A DNA stretch of 64,000 nucleotides from DAHUXT01 sp036273675 (GTDB lineage Bacteria > Chloroflexota > Ktedonobacteria > Ktedonobacterales > JADMIN01), in assembly GCA_036273675.1 (NCBI GenBank), contig DASUHD010000035.1, positions 1-64,000 on the forward strand, read 5' to 3'. This document shows positions 26,477 to 35,337 of the stretch, in pieces. Position numbers and translations under genes: made by a program. Position 1 is the first letter of the stretch; the number at the start of each line of letters is the position of its first letter. The notes under the pieces were generated by a model, which was given only the letters and a program-made list of their open reading frames with translations, had not been told where the DNA came from and made no database searches.

Positions 26477-27247
26477 TTACTCCCACTTGAAGGTGAGCGC
26501 CGCCGCCACCAGCAGCACTACCGCCCACACCGTCAGCAACAGCAGACTGCCGCCGTTGATGCCCGTTGGACTCATCGCCGAGCGGAGCGCGTCGGAGAGC
26601 GCGGCGGCAGGCAGAATCTGCGCGATTTGCTGAATAACGACGGGCAGGTGATCGGTGGGCAGCACCACGCCGCCAATCGCCAGGAAGAGAATGAAGAGAC
26701 CGTTGGCGCCGGCCAGCGTCGCCTCGGCGCGGAGCGTCCCCGCCATCAACATGCCCAGTCCGACGAACGCCGCCGTCCCGATCAGCATCACCAGCAGCGC
26801 CAGTGGCAGCGAGCCGGTGGGCCGCCAGCCGAAGAAGATGGTGGCGATCAGCACCAACATCACCGTCTGCGCCGCCTCGATGGCCAGCACCGTCACAATC
26901 TTGGCGGCAATCAGCCCCCAGCGTGGCAGTGGAGTGCTGCCCAGACGCTTGAGCGAGCCGTAGTAGCGGTCATAGGCGGTAGCGATGCCCAGGCTGACGA
27001 GGCTGGTGGACATGATCGCCGCCGTGAGAATCCCAGGCAGCAGGAAGGCGATCTGCGCGCTCTGTGTACCCGGCGCGATGTGCAGCCACATCGCCAGAAA
27101 CAGCAGCACCGTCGGAATGATAATGGTGACGAGCAGGCTCTCGCCCCGGCGCAGCGCCATCGTCAACTCGGCGCGCGTCTGCGCCAGAATCGCCTGATTC
27201 ACCGGGGCCGCGCCCGGTGTCGTCGTGCTCGTTGCTGGCGTGCTCAT
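26477..27247 (-). CDS. ABC-2 type transporter permease
   Basis: A 256-residue ABC-2 permease with six membrane helices. The conserved features are the N-terminal RAELTMALRRGESLLV entry, the LVSLGIATAYDRYYGSLKRL loop, the LPRWGLIAAK segment, and the IAQILPAAALSDALR helix that precedes the last transmembrane segment. It should form the membrane part of an exporter or multidrug/antibiotic-type pump. Its ATG overlaps the stop of the ATPase gene by four bases (ATGA), so the two are translationally coupled. A longer in-frame extension upstream is a shadow of the ATPase gene. Confidence 0.88.
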   Translation of the reverse strand: MSTPATSTTTPGAAPVNQAILAQTRAELTMALRRGESLLVTIIIPTVLLFLAMWLHIAPGTQSAQIAFLLPGILTAAIMSTSLVSLGIATAYDRYYGSLKRLGSTPLPRWGLIAAKIVTVLAIEAAQTVMLVLIATIFFGWRPTGSLPLALLVMLIGTAAFVGLGMLMAGTLRAEATLAGANGLFILFLAIGGVVLPTDHLPVVIQQIAQILPAAALSDALRSAMSPTGINGGSLLLLTVWAVVLLVAAALTFKWE

Positions 27248-28218
27248 TCGCGTATCTCCTTCCCCGTCAGCTGGAGGAAGACATCCTCCAGCGAGGCGCG
27301 GCCCACCCGTAGCTCGCTCAGCGTCACACCCGCCGCCCGCAGCGCCGTCGTCAACTCGACTAGCAGCGCCGCCGCGTCGCCCGTCTCGATCACGTAGGTA
27401 CCTGAGGTATCGCTCCGTACCGTCCGCGCGCCCGGCAGCTTGCCTAGCGCTGCCACATCCACCGCGCCCGGAGCGGTGAAGCGCACCTCGGTCGTCGTGG
27501 TGGACTGCGCGCGCGTCAGCCCGGCGGGCGTATCGAGCGCCAGCAGCTCGCCGTGATCGATGATCGCGATGCGGTCGGCCAGCCGCTCTGCCTCGTCCAT
27601 GAAATGGGTCGTCAGCAGCAGCGTCGTGCCGCGGTCGCGCAGCTCGCGCAGCATCTCCCACGTCGCCCGCCGCGCCTGCGGATCCATCCCCGTCGTCGGT
27701 TCGTCCAGAAAGATCAGCTCCGGACGGCCCACCAGCGCCAGCGCCAGCGAGAGCCGACGCTTCTGCCCGCCGGATAGCTGGCGGCAGCGCGTTGTGGCGG
27801 CCTCGGTCAGTCCGACCACCTGGAGCAGTCGTTCGGGGTCTTCGGGCGTGCTATAGAAGCGGGCGAACAGGTACAGCAGTTCGCGTGTGGTCAGATAGTT
27901 GTAGATGCCGTCCTGCTGGAGCATCACGCCAATGCGCGGCTTGAGACGCGCGCCATCGCGGCGGGGATTCAGCCCCAGCACGCGCACCTCGCCGCTATCA
28001 GCCGTACGATAGCCTTCGAGGATCTCGACGGTGGTCGTCTTGCCCGCGCCATTCGGCCCCAGTAGCGCGAAAATCTCACCACGCGCGACGGTGAAGCTCA
28101 GGTCGCGAACGGCTTTCTTCTCACCGTACGACTTCGAGAGCCGCGCGACGGCGATGGCCGCATCACTCGCGCTGGCTCCTGCCGCCGCTCCCTGGGCATG
28201 GGTATCAGCAGTATTCAT
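27244..28218 (-). CDS. ABC transporter ATP-binding protein
   Basis: A 324-residue ATPase of the DrrA/CcmA type. It has Walker A GPNGAGKTT, the signature LSGGQKRRLSLALAL, Walker B ELIFLDEPTTGMDP, and the switch His in LLTTHFMDEAERL. A C-terminal domain of about 100 residues, typical of DrrA-like exporters, follows. It should energise export by the permease encoded directly downstream. The frame opens 27 codons earlier, but the Met at 28218 is preceded by GGAAAG and begins the family-like sequence. Divergent from the FAD oxidoreductase gene. Confidence 0.92.
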   Translation of the reverse strand: MNTADTHAQGAAAGASASDAAIAVARLSKSYGEKKAVRDLSFTVARGEIFALLGPNGAGKTTTVEILEGYRTADSGEVRVLGLNPRRDGARLKPRIGVMLQQDGIYNYLTTRELLYLFARFYSTPEDPERLLQVVGLTEAATTRCRQLSGGQKRRLSLALALVGRPELIFLDEPTTGMDPQARRATWEMLRELRDRGTTLLLTTHFMDEAERLADRIAIIDHGELLALDTPAGLTRAQSTTTTEVRFTAPGAVDVAALGKLPGARTVRSDTSGTYVIETGDAAALLVELTTALRAAGVTLSELRVGRASLEDVFLQLTGKEIRE

Positions 28219-28484
28219 GCAGTGTGCTTTCCGAAAATCTTTGAGTCCAATGACGCCTGCGCGCGGCTGGACTACGATCCGGTCTGCCGTGGGGCGCACT
28301 CGTGGGTATTGTAGCGTATCGCGCGCACGGTGACATGGGGGATGTGACCGATGAGGCCCCAGTACGGACAGCCCGGCGGAGCATCTTTGGGCATCCGGGC
28401 CAATGACGCCCGCCAGGCCCGGAGTCTATAGTGCAGAACGATACTATCTTCCACGATAACGTATACCCAGCGAAGCGAGGCGTT

Positions 28485-29699
28485 ATGTCTTCCCAGCCAG
28501 CCATTGCCGATAGATCATCCTCAAAATCAGCCGGTGCTCCGCGCGCCGAAGCGCCCTGGTGGGATGGTCTGCCGCTACGTATCGCCGCATTACTGGAGAT
28601 ACCAGATGTGCGAGAGTTAGAGCCAGCCCAACGCAACGGCCTGGATGTGGTCGTGGTCGGTGGCGGCGTGGCGGGGTTGAGCGCGGCGGGCGCGGCGGCG
28701 GCAACCGGCGCGCGCGTCTTGCTGCTGGAGGCAGCGCCAAAGCTGGGACTGGGCGCGACGGGCCGGAACGCGGGCATCCTGAGCGCGGGCGTCAATATGG
28801 GCATTACCGATACCCCTCCTGATAGCCTCGCCGCCGAGCTGTGGCCCGCTACCTATCAGGAAATGCTGCGCGTCCACGAAGAGGCAACCCGGCCTGATTC
28901 CGTGCTTCAGGCCCGCCGCACGCGCTCGTTCAGCCTGGCAACCAGCGCCACCGCCGCCCGCCGCCTCGAACGCGAGGTACGCGCGCGCAACGCGGCTGGG
29001 CTACGCGCCGAGATGTGGACGCCGCAACAGGTTGCCGAGGTCACGTATGAACGGCTGGCAACCGATGAGGTGGTCGCCGCGATGTGCCTGCCCGACGAGG
29101 GACGGATTCACCCGCTGACGCTGCTGGCGCATCTCGCACAGGTGGCCCGCCAGCGCGGCGCAACGCTGGCCGGGCAGGCAACGGTCTCCGGCATGGAGGT
29201 GGAGCGCGGCAAGGGCTGGCGACTGACGCTGGCGAACGGGCCATTTGTGACGGCGCGCGCGCTCATCTGGGCGGTCGGGCCGACGGTTCGCCCGAACGCG
29301 CGGCTCTACGCGCTGGCGTTCGCCGCCGATCTCCCCGAAGACTTCCCGGTGTTCTGGGATGCCGCGCCCTATGTCTACTACGATTATCGCCCTGGCGATG
29401 GGCGCATGACCGTGAGCGGCGGACGTTACGGCGCGCCAGACGCCACCAGGGAGCGCGACGTCGCCTATCACGCGCGCATGATCGAGGCGACGCGGCGTTG
29501 GCTGCCGGAATTCGCAGGGGTTGAACCGCGCTGGGCCTGGGGCGTTGACCTCGATAGCACGGCTGACCTGCTGCCGCACCTGCGCCCGCTGACCAAGAGC
29601 GCGCCGGGGCTGGCCATCGAGGGGCTGGGCGCGCTGGGGGTCTTGCCCGGCATGGTGCTGGGCCAGCGTGCCGGAGCCGATCTTGCGCGCAAAGCATGA
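28485..29699 (+). CDS. FAD-dependent oxidoreductase (DAO family)
   Basis: A protein of about 404 residues with an N-terminal Rossmann dinucleotide motif VVVGGGVAGLSAAGAAAATG. An ATGRNAGIL segment follows, as in glycine-oxidase/D-amino-acid-oxidase-like enzymes. The C-terminal LAIEGLGALGVLPGMVLGQ stretch is the usual second FAD contact. Substrate is likely an amine or amino acid, but is not determined by sequence. About 35 extra residues precede the FAD motif. GCGAGGCG lies just before the chosen ATG; an upstream in-frame ATG at 28431 is less well placed. Confidence 0.85.
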   Translation: MSSQPAIADRSSSKSAGAPRAEAPWWDGLPLRIAALLEIPDVRELEPAQRNGLDVVVVGGGVAGLSAAGAAAATGARVLLLEAAPKLGLGATGRNAGILSAGVNMGITDTPPDSLAAELWPATYQEMLRVHEEATRPDSVLQARRTRSFSLATSATAARRLEREVRARNAAGLRAEMWTPQQVAEVTYERLATDEVVAAMCLPDEGRIHPLTLLAHLAQVARQRGATLAGQATVSGMEVERGKGWRLTLANGPFVTARALIWAVGPTVRPNARLYALAFAADLPEDFPVFWDAAPYVYYDYRPGDGRMTVSGGRYGAPDATRERDVAYHARMIEATRRWLPEFAGVEPRWAWGVDLDSTADLLPHLRPLTKSAPGLAIEGLGALGVLPGMVLGQRAGADLARKA

Positions 29700-29900
29700 T
29701 GCCAATTACACGTGGGCCATTGTCGTTGGCTGGCGCACATACCCCGCAACGGCCGCATGACATCGCCGACTCTCAGCGCTCGGCGTCATTCTCCCGCGAC
29801 CGAGGCCATTTTGATGTGACATGCTTCTCTACCTGCCTGGCATGCTACACTCTCTGCAAGATCGGACCTTAAGGTCTTGAGGTTTCGTAGGAGAAAGCGC

Positions 29901-31250
29901 ATGCAGCGGGGTCTTCAGCGGCATTATCGTCTCTCGCTTGTCTGGATAGGCATTTTTGCGCTTCTTGGCCTCGTGGCCTGTGCAGACACAGCCCCCCGTT
30001 ACAGCGTCTTCACCCAACAGCCACGGCAGGGGTCAGGGGCGGCGATTGATCTCCGGTCCGCAGACCAGATCCACCCGCTCTGGGCGTATCAGTCTGCGAG
30101 GGGTCTTCCAAACTCCCTCACCAGTGCGGCGGGGATTGTGTATGTCAGTTATCTGAGCAACGGCAGCGCTGTCGGCGCGGCAGGAAACTCTGGGAACATT
30201 ACCCCACCCCCAACGGTGAGCGGAGGGTCAGTAAGCGTTCTGGACGCGATAGATGCTCACAGCGGGCAGCGGCTCTGGCGGTTTCAAGCGCCTGAACAGC
30301 TCGATTTCGGGGCCACGCCACTCCTGGCCAATGAGACCGTCTACGTCGCGCTCACGTACCAGGTCTGCGCCGTGAATGCGCGCAGCGGCGCGGCTCGTTG
30401 GTGTGTACAAGACATTGACCGCACGAAGGATGCGGAATATATCGTCGATGGTGAGCTGGCATTTGCGGACGGCTTGCTCTTTGTGGGAGCCTATCACACG
30501 CTGATCGCCGTGGATGCGGCCTCGGGGAAGCGGATGTGGAGCGTTCAGACCCCCATGCGCAGTAGCCACATGGTCACGGGCAACGGTCTGGTGTACGTCA
30601 GCGCCTCAGACGGCCAGATCTCGGCGTTTGACGCCAGGACCGGTCAGCAGGTTTGGGTCGCCACGCAGGTCCCTGATACTCGCTTTCCCAACACCTTCGC
30701 CCCCGTCCCCTATCTAAATGAGGGGACACTCTATGTCCTCTCGGGGCGAACACTCGCCGCCTATCAAGGAAGGCGCGGTGATGTGCTCTGGCACGTCTCT
30801 CTCGATGGTGGAGAACAGGGGGGAGAGATTACGCCTCCTTTTCCCGTCTTTGCCACTGTCGGGGGAACACCCTATATGCTCGCACTCGAACTCAACGGCA
30901 GCACGCTGATCACGCCGATGGCGACACACCTCATCGCCTACAACCTCCAGACTCACCAGCAGATGTGGAGCAAGCAACTGCCAGGGCAGGGTGGGCTAGC
31001 GCTGGCATTGAGCTCGGACGTGGTCTACGTCGCATCGGCGACCATTGATCATCCGTATCCTTCGCCCTCAGACCGGCACTGCTGGCTGACTATGATGGAT
31101 TTGACTTCCGGCCAGGTGGTGCGCCAGCTTCAGAACAACGATTCGTCCTTTCAAGTGATGCAACTGGTTGGCGCCGATGGCCGCCTCTTGGTTCTGGGCC
31201 ACCTTCCCGCTTCTATAGACGGATCACGGGTCTTCGCGCTCGGGAGGTAG
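29901..31250 (+). CDS. PQQ-like beta-propeller lipoprotein
   Basis: About 449 residues. The signal peptide ends in the lipobox LVAC, so the protein should be lipid-anchored outside the cell. The rest is a WD/PQQ-type eight-bladed propeller, with blades such as SVLDAIDAHSGQRLWRFQAP, AVNARSGAARWCVQD and SAFDARTGQQVWVA. It resembles BamB in architecture; no dehydrogenase residues were recognised, so it is more likely a binding scaffold than an enzyme. AGGAGA seven bases before ATG 29901 sets the start. A TGCTACACT extended -10 element near 29843 may be its promoter. Confidence 0.8.
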   Translation: MQRGLQRHYRLSLVWIGIFALLGLVACADTAPRYSVFTQQPRQGSGAAIDLRSADQIHPLWAYQSARGLPNSLTSAAGIVYVSYLSNGSAVGAAGNSGNITPPPTVSGGSVSVLDAIDAHSGQRLWRFQAPEQLDFGATPLLANETVYVALTYQVCAVNARSGAARWCVQDIDRTKDAEYIVDGELAFADGLLFVGAYHTLIAVDAASGKRMWSVQTPMRSSHMVTGNGLVYVSASDGQISAFDARTGQQVWVATQVPDTRFPNTFAPVPYLNEGTLYVLSGRTLAAYQGRRGDVLWHVSLDGGEQGGEITPPFPVFATVGGTPYMLALELNGSTLITPMATHLIAYNLQTHQQMWSKQLPGQGGLALALSSDVVYVASATIDHPYPSPSDRHCWLTMMDLTSGQVVRQLQNNDSSFQVMQLVGADGRLLVLGHLPASIDGSRVFALGR

Positions 31251-31317
31251 GACATCACGGGCTACGTATACGCATAAGCGCCTGATGCCACACGACAACG
31301 ACCGAGACGAAATTGGT

Positions 31318-31349
31318 AGAACCCCCTCCCGATCAGAGAAGGGGGTTCT
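31318..31349. terminator. Hairpin between convergent genes
   Basis: A perfect 10-bp stem (AGAACCCCCT / AGGGGGTTCT) with a 12-base loop, between the propeller gene and treT, which converge here. A likely bidirectional terminator, though the T-run is weak. Confidence 0.55.
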
Positions 31350-31386
31350 GAAGTACTTGGTGAATCTGCCAGTGTCTAACCCTAGT

Positions 31387-31419
31387 CCCTCTCTCCCTAC
31401 TAGGGGAAGGGAGAGAGGG
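31387..31419. terminator. CT/GA-rich palindrome, terminator-like
   Basis: An 11-bp perfect stem (CCCTCTCTCCC / GGGAGAGAGGG) 11 bases past the treT stop on its downstream side. It belongs to a family of similar hairpins at 36544, 41549 and 56547. Confidence 0.5.
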
Positions 31420-31429
31420 TAGGAGCTGC

Positions 31430-32719
31430 TTATACCGCCGAGCGGTGATGGCGCGCGCGGTTCGCCTGCGTCAGATCGGTGAAGAGACGCAGATAGTTAC
31501 GCAGGTTGGCCGTCGAGAGGAAGTTCTGGCGCACCACCTCGCGTCCAAGCGCGCCCATCTTCCGCGCCCGCGCCGGATTGCGCATCAGGTCCAGCACGCG
31601 CTTGCTGCACTCCTCGATGCTATTCACCAGATAGCCTGTCTCGCCATCCTGGATTTGCAGCGGGATGCCGCCGACGTTGCCGCCGACGACTGGTTTGCCC
31701 TTCCACAGCCCCTCGGAGATGGTCAGGCCAAACCCCTCGCGCAGTGACTTCTGCAGCACGACCGTCGCCATACGCTGAATGGCGTTCACCTCGACATTGC
31801 CCACGCCGTCGATGTTCGAGAGCAGGTGAATATCGGGGTCGCCGTCGGCGTAGTCTTTCGTGCGCTGGTAATATTCCATCCCCTCGGGATCATCATGCGC
31901 CATCGAGCCGACCATCACCAGCTGCACATCCGGGAACTTCTGACGCACCGTGCGATAGACATCAATCACGCCGAGCGGGTCTTTCCACGGGTCGAAGCGC
32001 GAGACCTGCACCAGCATGGGCCGCTCAGGGTCCATACCATAGAGGCTGACGATGCGCGCGGCATCCTCATCGCTCATCGGCGCGTTCTTTGGGCTGAGCG
32101 GATCGATGGCCGGAGGCACTATCGCTACCTTGCCGATCCGCAGGTCCTTCTTTACGTACTCCGGCATCGTGAAGATGGCCGCGTCGTAGGCCTGCACATA
32201 GGGGCGCAGAAAACTCCAGTAGGTCTCGTTGGCGGCGGTGAGATCGATATGGCAGCGCCAGATCCATTTGCCACCATCACCCGCGCGGAGCATCCGCAAC
32301 GGCGCGGGCTGCGGATCATGAACAATGATAAAGTCGTAGTCGTTCTCGAAATAGACAGCATTTTCAACGTTGGAATGAAGATAGGCCGCCTTCATCGCGG
32401 GCGTTAGCTCCAGTTCCATCCCTTGTAGGGCGTTGTGCATGCTCTTGGTGACGGCGAAAAACTCATCGGTGCCAGAGATAATCTTCCAATGGGCGTCCAG
32501 TCCGGCGCTGCGCATGAGCGGGATCAGTGTGTGCAGCATCTCCGCGACACCGCCGCCATATGCTGTAGACGAAATGTGCAGGACGCGCGCGCCCTGAAAC
32601 GGATCGGCCATCCCGCGCAGTTCGGCGATGATATCTTCGCCGACGACCGGTTCATAGTCTGCCAGTGATTTTTCGACGAGTACAACGTCTTGCATGCCTG
32701 GGTTACGCATCTCCTGCAT
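31430..32719 (-). CDS. treT: Trehalose synthase (glycosyltransferring), GT4 family
   Basis: A 429-residue GT-B glycosyltransferase that matches TreT throughout. TreT makes trehalose from NDP-glucose and glucose. Characteristic pieces are VLHISSTAYGGGVAEML, SGTDEFFAVTKSMHNALQG, VHDPQPAPL, WRCHIDLTAAN, and in the C-terminal domain QVSRFDPWKDPLGVIDV and LREGFGLTISEG. The last carries the nucleotide-sugar-binding Glu. The product would serve as a compatible solute or carbon store. AAGGAG upstream supports ATG 32719; a Met eight residues in is also possible. It stands alone between convergent and divergent neighbours. Confidence 0.9.
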   Translation of the reverse strand: MQEMRNPGMQDVVLVEKSLADYEPVVGEDIIAELRGMADPFQGARVLHISSTAYGGGVAEMLHTLIPLMRSAGLDAHWKIISGTDEFFAVTKSMHNALQGMELELTPAMKAAYLHSNVENAVYFENDYDFIIVHDPQPAPLRMLRAGDGGKWIWRCHIDLTAANETYWSFLRPYVQAYDAAIFTMPEYVKKDLRIGKVAIVPPAIDPLSPKNAPMSDEDAARIVSLYGMDPERPMLVQVSRFDPWKDPLGVIDVYRTVRQKFPDVQLVMVGSMAHDDPEGMEYYQRTKDYADGDPDIHLLSNIDGVGNVEVNAIQRMATVVLQKSLREGFGLTISEGLWKGKPVVGGNVGGIPLQIQDGETGYLVNSIEECSKRVLDLMRNPARARKMGALGREVVRQNFLSTANLRNYLRLFTDLTQANRARHHRSAV

Positions 32720-33096
32720 GCGGGTTTAGCTCCTTGACCATGTGTGAAAAACGTCCCGATAGCCCCACTTGCCTCGGGAAAATAATGCCTGCGTGTAGGT
32801 ACATGTACCGTTACTCAGTGCGCCGCGCACAGACCAACAACATAGTAGAGAATAAAACACCTTCGGCCGTCGTGTACCGCAAATCCTTCGCCACACCCGT
32901 GCCACACATCACATAACCACGCCCGTCCGCAGGGCCGCACGGCTGATGTAATGCCACGCGGAGCAGGTGGATAGGGTGAGCGTATCACCTTTCACGACCG
33001 TTGAGGATAAGAAATAGGTACTGCTATGACAAATTGGTCTATACGTTAACAATACGCGTTATCCGCGTTGCGGTTGGGGCGAGAGACCAGATATCT
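32720..33096. other. Intergenic stretch without recognisable gene
   Basis: About 377 bases that should hold the treT promoter. No gene, strong hairpin or known riboswitch pattern was recognised. Confidence 0.4.
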
Positions 33097-33702
33097 TCAA
33101 CTCGTTATGGGAAGGCGCCCGCAGCGGACGACCAGATTTTCCTCGACCTCGACAACCTCGCGCACCAGAAGCTCGCGGCCAATGCGGCGCAGTTGGTCAT
33201 CGAGGTAGGGCGAGCGCCAGAGATTGATTGTGGCCTCCCCCTCTGGCGAGAGCAGGCGCGCCACATCGCGCAGAAAACGCACTCCAAGCACGCCATGCGC
33301 CATCTTGCCTGCGGTATAAAGGTCCACACAGATAGCGTTGTAGGTCTCGCGGCAGCGGCGCACGTAGTCGAAGGCGTCCGCGACGACGATCCGCACATGC
33401 TCGTGGGCATCCAGCCCGAACTGCTGGCGCGCCAGCCAGACCACCGCCGGATCGAACTCCACGCCGGTGATCGGCAGCGGGCCGAAGCGCTGCGTCATCA
33501 GATGAGCGATGGTGCCGCCGCCAAGCCCCAGAATCAGCGCGTTCGTGGGCTGATTCTGGGGCAGCAGGGCATCCCAGATATCCGCCTGATAGGTCTCATC
33601 AACACCGACCGATTGAATTACTCCGCCAACACGCAGCACCAGACGCCCCTGCTCGACCACCGCAATCGGCGTCTGCCGCGCACCTCGAATCGCCTGCCCC
33701 AT
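33097..33702 (-). CDS. Spermidine-synthase-like SAM-dependent protein
   Basis: A 201-residue Rossmann-fold protein resembling the C-terminal domain of spermidine synthase. The nucleotide loop reads ALILGLGGGTIAHLM, followed by ITGVEFDPAVVWLA (the acidic ribose-binding residue) and VVADAFDYVRR. It is shorter than true spermidine synthases (about 280 residues) and lacks a clear N-terminal beta domain and polyamine-site signature. It is therefore more likely a methyltransferase-like relative of unknown substrate. The gene is divergent from rlmI, with 185 bases between. Confidence 0.7.
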   Translation of the reverse strand: MGQAIRGARQTPIAVVEQGRLVLRVGGVIQSVGVDETYQADIWDALLPQNQPTNALILGLGGGTIAHLMTQRFGPLPITGVEFDPAVVWLARQQFGLDAHEHVRIVVADAFDYVRRCRETYNAICVDLYTAGKMAHGVLGVRFLRDVARLLSPEGEATINLWRSPYLDDQLRRIGRELLVREVVEVEENLVVRCGRLPITS

Positions 33703-33887
33703 TGTCTCCGCCAGCGCCTCTCACCCAGATCGTCCAACATCGCGGTATGCTGGACCATCGCATCCCCATCGAAGCAGGCGCGCAGCACTCCAGTTCATGA
33801 GTATACAGCAGAACCGTCGCGCGCGCTATACTGCATTGGACTGACTTCTTTCGATGTGACGACCTTCACAGAACAGTGGGCTATTTC

Positions 33888-35105
33888 ATGACGCAGACCG
33901 CGCATAATGACGAGGCGCTTCTACAACTGACGCTCCAGCCGGGGCGCGACTATACCCTGCTGCACGGGCATCCGTGGCTCTTTTCGGGGGCTTTCCGTGC
34001 GCTGCCCGCCGATGCGCCCGCTGGCATCGTCGCCGATGTGCTGAACGCCGCGGGCGAGTGGGTGGCGCGGGGACACCTCAACGCGCGTAACAGCCTGGCG
34101 TTCCGCGTCCTCACCCGCATGCCTGACGAGACAATCGACGCGGACTTCTATCGACGCCGCATCGAACGCGCGGCTGGTCTGCGCCGCCTGCTGCCCGCCG
34201 ATGTCACCGGCTACCGACTCGTCAACGCCGAGGCCGACGGGCTGCCGGGCCTGATCGTGGACCGCTACGACCGTTGGCTGGTGGCGCAGTTCTCCACGGC
34301 GGGGGTCGAGCGCCAGCGCGAGATGATTCTCGACGCGCTAGAGAGTGCGCTCGCTCCGGCGGGCATCCTCGTCCGCGACGATATTCGTGTGCGCGAGCGT
34401 GAGGGGCTGCCGATGGGCGGCGCTACCGTCGCGCGTGGTAGCGTGCCGGTAGAGATCGAGATCAGCGAGGGCGCCGTGCGCTACCTGATCGATCCACACG
34501 GCGGCCAGAAGACCGGCTTCTTCCTCGATCAGCGCGAGAAACGCCAGCGGACACATCACCTCGCCCCGCATCTGGCATCCCTGCTCAACCTCTACGCCTA
34601 CAGCGGCGGCTTTGCGCTGGCGGCGCTGGCAGGCAACCCGGCCATCCGCACGGCCAATGTCGATTCCTCGGGTCCGGCGCTGGCTCTCGCCCGGCGCAAC
34701 TACGCGCTCAACGGCCACGATCCCGAGGCGCACAGCTTCGAGGAGCGCGATGTCACCCGCTACCTCCAGGCGGCGGGCGACACCGGCCAGCGCTTCGATC
34801 TGGTGGTGGTTGATCCGCCCGCCTTCGCCCGCAGCCACGCCAAAAAGGAGCGTGCGCTGCATGCCTACGAGCAGCTGAACGCGCTGGCGGCGCGCGTCGT
34901 CGCGGAGGATGGGCTGCTGCTGACCTGTTCGTGCTCAGGCGCGGTGAATGCCGCCGAGTTCGAGAACGCTGTGCGCGCGGGACTGATGCGGGCCGGACGG
35001 AGCGCACAGCTGATCGAGGTCTTTGGGCCGGCGCTCGACCATCCGACGCTGCCCGGCTTCCCTGAGGACCGCTACCTGAAGGCGCTGCTGCTACGGCTGG
35101 GCTAA
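33888..35105 (+). CDS. rlmI: 23S rRNA (cytosine-C5) methyltransferase, RlmI family
   Basis: About 405 residues with the RlmI/YccW layout. An N-terminal PUA domain (HPWLFSGAF near residue 25) comes first, then a central EEHUD-like region (GLPGLIVDRYDRWLVAQFST). The C-terminal methyltransferase domain has NLYAYSGGFALAALAG as the SAM loop, the VVVDPPAFARS motif, and TCSCSG with the catalytic cysteine. The family methylates C1962 of 23S rRNA in E. coli; the exact site here is assumed. TATACT near 33827 is a candidate -10 box. No clear Shine-Dalgarno precedes either ATG 33888 or GTG 33876. Confidence 0.85.
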   Translation: MTQTAHNDEALLQLTLQPGRDYTLLHGHPWLFSGAFRALPADAPAGIVADVLNAAGEWVARGHLNARNSLAFRVLTRMPDETIDADFYRRRIERAAGLRRLLPADVTGYRLVNAEADGLPGLIVDRYDRWLVAQFSTAGVERQREMILDALESALAPAGILVRDDIRVREREGLPMGGATVARGSVPVEIEISEGAVRYLIDPHGGQKTGFFLDQREKRQRTHHLAPHLASLLNLYAYSGGFALAALAGNPAIRTANVDSSGPALALARRNYALNGHDPEAHSFEERDVTRYLQAAGDTGQRFDLVVVDPPAFARSHAKKERALHAYEQLNALAARVVAEDGLLLTCSCSGAVNAAEFENAVRAGLMRAGRSAQLIEVFGPALDHPTLPGFPEDRYLKALLLRLG

Positions 35106-35224
35106 CGACCGCAACCTCGGCAAGAACGCGGGCGTACATAACGTAGCAACAAACGTCACGTCAACGGGTCCCGGCCAAGCGCGGGTATATCTCGCCACAA
35201 GCGAGCAGAGTGTGGTAGGGATTA

Positions 35225-35247
35225 GCCGCGGCATTCATGCCGCGAAG
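35225..35247. repeat. Dispersed palindrome, GCCGCGGCATTCATGCCGCG type
   Basis: A perfect 8-bp inverted repeat (CGCGGCAT / ATGCCGCG) with a two-base loop. A near-identical copy is at 37556-37578. Possibly a REP-like element or protein-binding site. Confidence 0.6.
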
Positions 35248-35337
35248 GTGGCCCATTACCCATCTCGCCCTAAAGGCTGGCACTGTCGCCTCGATAGAGT
35301 CGTCACACTAGAGCAATAGACTCAGGAGCTTCTGAAC